In this document: positions 30,741 to 31,777 of the stretch, piece by piece
Layout: the number at the start of each line of letters is the position of its first letter
Numbering within the stretch: the first letter of the stretch is position 1
DNA from: a virus
Reading direction: 5' to 3' (one strand)
DNA: 31,777 bases
IMG/VR virus record: IMGVR_UViG_3300032296_003542
Span: 1-31,777 of that record
Program-made: the position numbers and the translations under genes
The notes under the pieces: model-generated
The model's database searches: none
Told to the model about the DNA's origin: nothing
The model's input: only the letters and a program-made list of their open reading frames with translations

Positions 30741-31777
30741 ATGTCACAATTAAGTAAGCAAGACTTAAAAGCGGAAAATCAATTAAGTTTTCCAAATAAT
30801 AATAACGGAGCAATTACTCCGGCAGATTTAAGAGCATTTAATGTAGATATGATTGACTCTACTGTCAACCAAACGGACTTCACTAACTTTTCAGGTAGTG
30901 TTGCAGGTCAATTTGCAAGTGCAACAGGTAGTGTAACCTCTGCAATTACTGCAAGTTCTTTAATTACTGCATCATTTGATAATGGTACAAGAAACTTAAC
31001 ATTCACAAAGGGAAATAATACAACCTTTAATGTTAATATTCCTGATGTTAGTGGTAGCACATTAAATACAGGTAGCTTTGTAACAACTTCATCATTTAAT
31101 TCATATACTCAGTCTACTAATATAAGACTGAATAACTTAGAAACTACATCGGCGAGTGTCAATATATCAATTAGTAATTTAAACTCAACCACTGCAAGCC
31201 AGGCAATTTCTATCACTAATTTAAACTCATTTAGTCAAAGTGCACAGATATCAATTAACTCTTTAAACGGAGCTACATCATCTTATGCAAATTCTGCATC
31301 AGTTGCATTAGTAGACGCAAATCAACAATCACAAATAAATTCTTTGATTGCTGCAACAGGGTCTTATTTAACTGCATCTGCTGACATCACTGCATTGAAT
31401 TCATTTACTGCATCTCAACTTAATATCAATACAGGATATAATACATTCACATCATCTGCAAATCAAAGATTGGGTTCTTTGGAAACGACAAGTGCAAGTG
31501 TTAATATTTCTGTATCTGCTTTAAATACTTTTACTGCTTCTCAGTCTACTGCAAGTATTGTAACATCAATAAATAATTTAAATACATTCAGTGCTTCTGC
31601 ATTAGTTTCTATAAACGAATTAAATCAAAATAGTGCATCGGTAAATACTTCAATTAGTAACATAAATCAATTTACTCAATCAGCACAAATTTCAATCAAT
31701 TCAATTAACGCTGTTAGTAGTAGTTGGATAACAGAAAGTGAAACTGCTTCTTTTGCAAGAACAAATGTTGACAATAA
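30741..31777 (+). CDS. tail fibre-like protein, 3'-truncated
   Basis: The frame is open to the window end; 345 complete codons are visible. The start (KAENQLSFPNNNNGAITPAD, LRAFNVDMIDSTVNQ) resembles the conserved N-terminal attachment segment of fibre proteins in this phage group. From residue ~130 it turns into 14-residue repeats such as SINELNQNSASVNT and SISNINQFTQSAQI, with Ile/Leu spaced like two heptads, suggesting a trimeric coiled-coil shaft. Direct joining of the two window ends is out of frame, so if this is the same gene as the one at 1-1683, sequence between them is missing. Confidence 0.75.
   Translation, partial: MSQLSKQDLKAENQLSFPNNNNGAITPADLRAFNVDMIDSTVNQTDFTNFSGSVAGQFASATGSVTSAITASSLITASFDNGTRNLTFTKGNNTTFNVNIPDVSGSTLNTGSFVTTSSFNSYTQSTNIRLNNLETTSASVNISISNLNSTTASQAISITNLNSFSQSAQISINSLNGATSSYANSASVALVDANQQSQINSLIAATGSYLTASADITALNSFTASQLNINTGYNTFTSSANQRLGSLETTSASVNISVSALNTFTASQSTASIVTSINNLNTFSASALVSINELNQNSASVNTSISNINQFTQSAQISINSINAVSSSWITESETASFARTNVDN

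Overview
The window is a 31.8-kb AT-rich piece of a tailed double-stranded DNA phage. Every supportable gene is on the + strand. A tape measure protein, tail tip proteins and a tail assembly chaperone indicate a long non-contractile tail. The tape measure has 689 residues, so about 100 nm of tail if it follows the usual 1.5 Å per residue. The host is probably a member of the Bacteroidota. Start codons lack Shine-Dalgarno sequences and sit behind A/T-rich stretches, and the capsid, portal, tail and small Cys-rich proteins look like those of Bacteroidota phages. That host call is inference. No integrase, phage repressor, recognisable endolysin, tRNA or CRISPR array is visible.

Layout. 1-1683: C-terminal part of a tail fibre-like gene. 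1760-4097: scaffold-like protein, major capsid protein and probable tail tube, closed by a strong terminator. 4209-7463: small Thr-tailed protein, portal, connector and tail-completion genes. 7514-14848: tail tip proteins and two large adhesins made of Cys-containing domains joined by Pro-Thr linkers. 14891-18094: four overlapping glycosyltransferase genes. 18138-22604: small ORF, tape measure, XkdF-type maturation protease and small genes, closed by a second terminator. 22605-23063: non-coding control region with hairpins and a DnaA box. 23064-27990: early/replication region, with a replication-initiator-like gene that contains an 11-bp repeat array, an RHH protein, an HNH endonuclease, a sigma-like factor, a zinc-ribbon protein and a DNA methyltransferase. 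28034-30729: terminase subunits, tail assembly chaperone with a probable -1 frameshift, and a small Cys-rich gene. 30741-end: N-terminal part of a fibre gene. Both ends are cut inside fibre-like genes, so the source genome extends beyond the window and may be a circular map.

The genes suggest a two-stage programme. A 10-bp motif, TTGTTAAATA, lies just upstream of eight transcription-unit heads, all in the structural and packaging region and none in the early region. It is a candidate late promoter for the sigma-like factor encoded at 25805-26359. The other main hypotheses are a lambda-O-like origin inside the initiator gene at about 23660-23769, and a mucin-like Thr/Pro-rich adhesin set followed directly by glycosyltransferases that could glycosylate it.
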